Shown here: positions 4,295 to 5,016 of the stretch, in pieces
Numbering within the stretch: the stretch's first letter is position 1
Layout: each line of letters starts with the position of its first letter
DNA from: Victivallales bacterium
GTDB lineage: Bacteria; Verrucomicrobiota; Lentisphaeria; Oligosphaerales; Oligosphaeraceae
Assembly (NCBI GenBank): GCA_017964325.1
Contig: JAGCSE010000308.1
Coordinates: 1 to 5,016 of the forward strand
Reading direction: 5' to 3'
DNA: 5,016 nt
Position numbers and translations under genes: made by a program
The notes under the pieces: generated by a model
Told to the model about the DNA's origin: nothing
The model's input: only the letters and a program-made list of their open reading frames with translations
Database searches by the model: none

Positions 4295-5016
4295 TTACAG
4301 GCCGAGCTTGGCGCCGCGCTGCAATTCGCCGAGCGTACGGTTCGTCGCGGGGACATAGCCCTTCAGCGGCATGATACGCTCGTGGATCGTGTCCAGAATC
4401 CAGCTGGGCTGCGGGAAATATTCCTTCTCGTGCTCGGCGGCGGGGCTGACCCAGTTGTGGGAGCCGACGATGGCCATCGGGGCGTCCAGATAGTCGAAGC
4501 AGAACTGCGTCAGGTTGGCGGCGATGTTGTGCATCGCGTTGCCGCGTTCGACGGCTTCGTTGACCAGAACGCACTTGCCGGTCTTCTTCACGGAGGCGAT
4601 CAGCTTGTCGTAGTTCAGCGGGTTGATGCAGCGGAGATCGATGACTTCCGCGCTCAGGCCGTACTTCTCCTCGAGTTCCTTCGCGGCGTCGAGAGCGACG
4701 TACAGCGCGGGACCGAAGGTGATCAGCGTGATGTCCTTTCCTTCCTTCTTCACGTCGGGCTCGCCCAGCTCGATTTCGTAGTAGCCTTCCGGAACACCTT
4801 CCTTGTGGAACATTTCGCCCTTGCCGTACAGCTTCTGGCTTTCCAGGAAGATGACAGGATCGGTGCCCGCCAGAGCGGCGTTCAACATACCTTTCGCGTC
4901 ATATGGCGTGACAGGATAAGCGATCTTCAGGCCGGGGATGTGGTTGCACAGCGCGGACCAATCCTGTGAATGCTGCGCGCCATACTTGAAGCCGACGGAG
5001 ATGCGCAGGACGACCG
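4295..5016 (-). CDS. 2-oxoacid dehydrogenase E1 component, beta subunit (pyruvate dehydrogenase type), C-terminal part
   Basis: The frame is open from the right window edge to the TAA at 4297-4295, giving 239 visible residues; the start lies outside. The E1 beta chain, with the alpha chain, decarboxylates a 2-oxoacid with thiamine diphosphate and passes the acyl group to the E2 lipoyl domain. Visible family signatures are GAQHSQDW, the HIPGLKIAYPVTPYDAKGML stretch, DPVIFLESQKLYG, then the transketolase C-terminal domain with DITLITFGPALYVALDAA, AEVIDLRCINPLNYD and CVLVNEAVERGN. The ending HNWVSPAAEHEKEYFPQ with WILDTIHERIMPLKGY resembles E1 proteins in which alpha and beta chains may be fused, so this could be the last part of a fused chain. 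Stand-alone beta chains are about 325 residues, so at least 85 residues are missing here. The internal Met at 4888 is not the start. Substrate (pyruvate, branched-chain or acetoin) cannot be fixed from this part. Base composition is more G+C rich than the ATPase gene, as for a core gene. Confidence 0.93.
   Translation of the reverse strand, partial: VVLRISVGFKYGAQHSQDWSALCNHIPGLKIAYPVTPYDAKGMLNAALAGTDPVIFLESQKLYGKGEMFHKEGVPEGYYEIELGEPDVKKEGKDITLITFGPALYVALDAAKELEEKYGLSAEVIDLRCINPLNYDKLIASVKKTGKCVLVNEAVERGNAMHNIAANLTQFCFDYLDAPMAIVGSHNWVSPAAEHEKEYFPQPSWILDTIHERIMPLKGYVPATNRTLGELQRGAKLGL

Noticed and set aside
4154..4969. 271-codon plus-strand open frame across the dehydrogenase gene
   Set aside because: It is antisense to the clearly recognised E1 beta gene, crosses both terminator hairpins, and has a shadow-like composition without domain motifs.

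Overview
The window reads as an accessory or defence-type stretch of a bacterial chromosome that abuts a conserved metabolic gene. The host cannot be named from the sequence. A gut-type anaerobe of the Lentisphaerae/PVC kind is a weak guess, based only on general resemblance of the IS element and of the C-terminal motif of the dehydrogenase subunit.

Left part (1-910). The window opens inside a plus-strand gene. Its visible part encodes nine Glu-Pro-Ile-Asn (EPIN) tetrapeptides from a 12-bp DNA tandem repeat, followed by a winged-helix DNA-binding domain. This is the usual C-terminus of AlbA_2/AAA_4-type ATP-binding regulators. Next comes a 178-residue protein that looks like only the N-terminal domain of a large Eco57I-like type IIG restriction-modification enzyme.

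Middle (908-2189). An apparently intact IS3-family insertion sequence cuts off that restriction gene. It has imperfect 25-bp terminal repeats, orfA (HTH plus leucine zipper), a nine-A slippery run and orfB with a complete D-D-35-E catalytic triad. No target-site duplication is visible, and the rest of the restriction gene is not on the other side, so a deletion or rearrangement probably took place. The IS ends themselves supply stop codons to reading frames on both sides.

From 2190 to 2640 there is no convincing gene. I see one possible IS-truncated minus-strand gene start and one orphan terminator-like hairpin pointing left. A tidy array follows: four copies of a 33-bp unit, each with a TTTTCCT-T-AGGAAAA dyad. 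It sits just before a promoter and a complete 450-residue AAA_14/DUF4143 ATPase gene (2835-4187).

Right part. Two perfect hairpins at 4202-4279 separate the ATPase gene from a convergent minus-strand gene for the C-terminal part of a 2-oxoacid dehydrogenase E1 beta subunit, which runs off the right edge. The genes do not form one pathway. The picture is a housekeeping gene next to a mobile, decaying accessory region holding a restriction remnant, an IS, and a self-contained ATPase gene with its own repeat-bearing upstream region.
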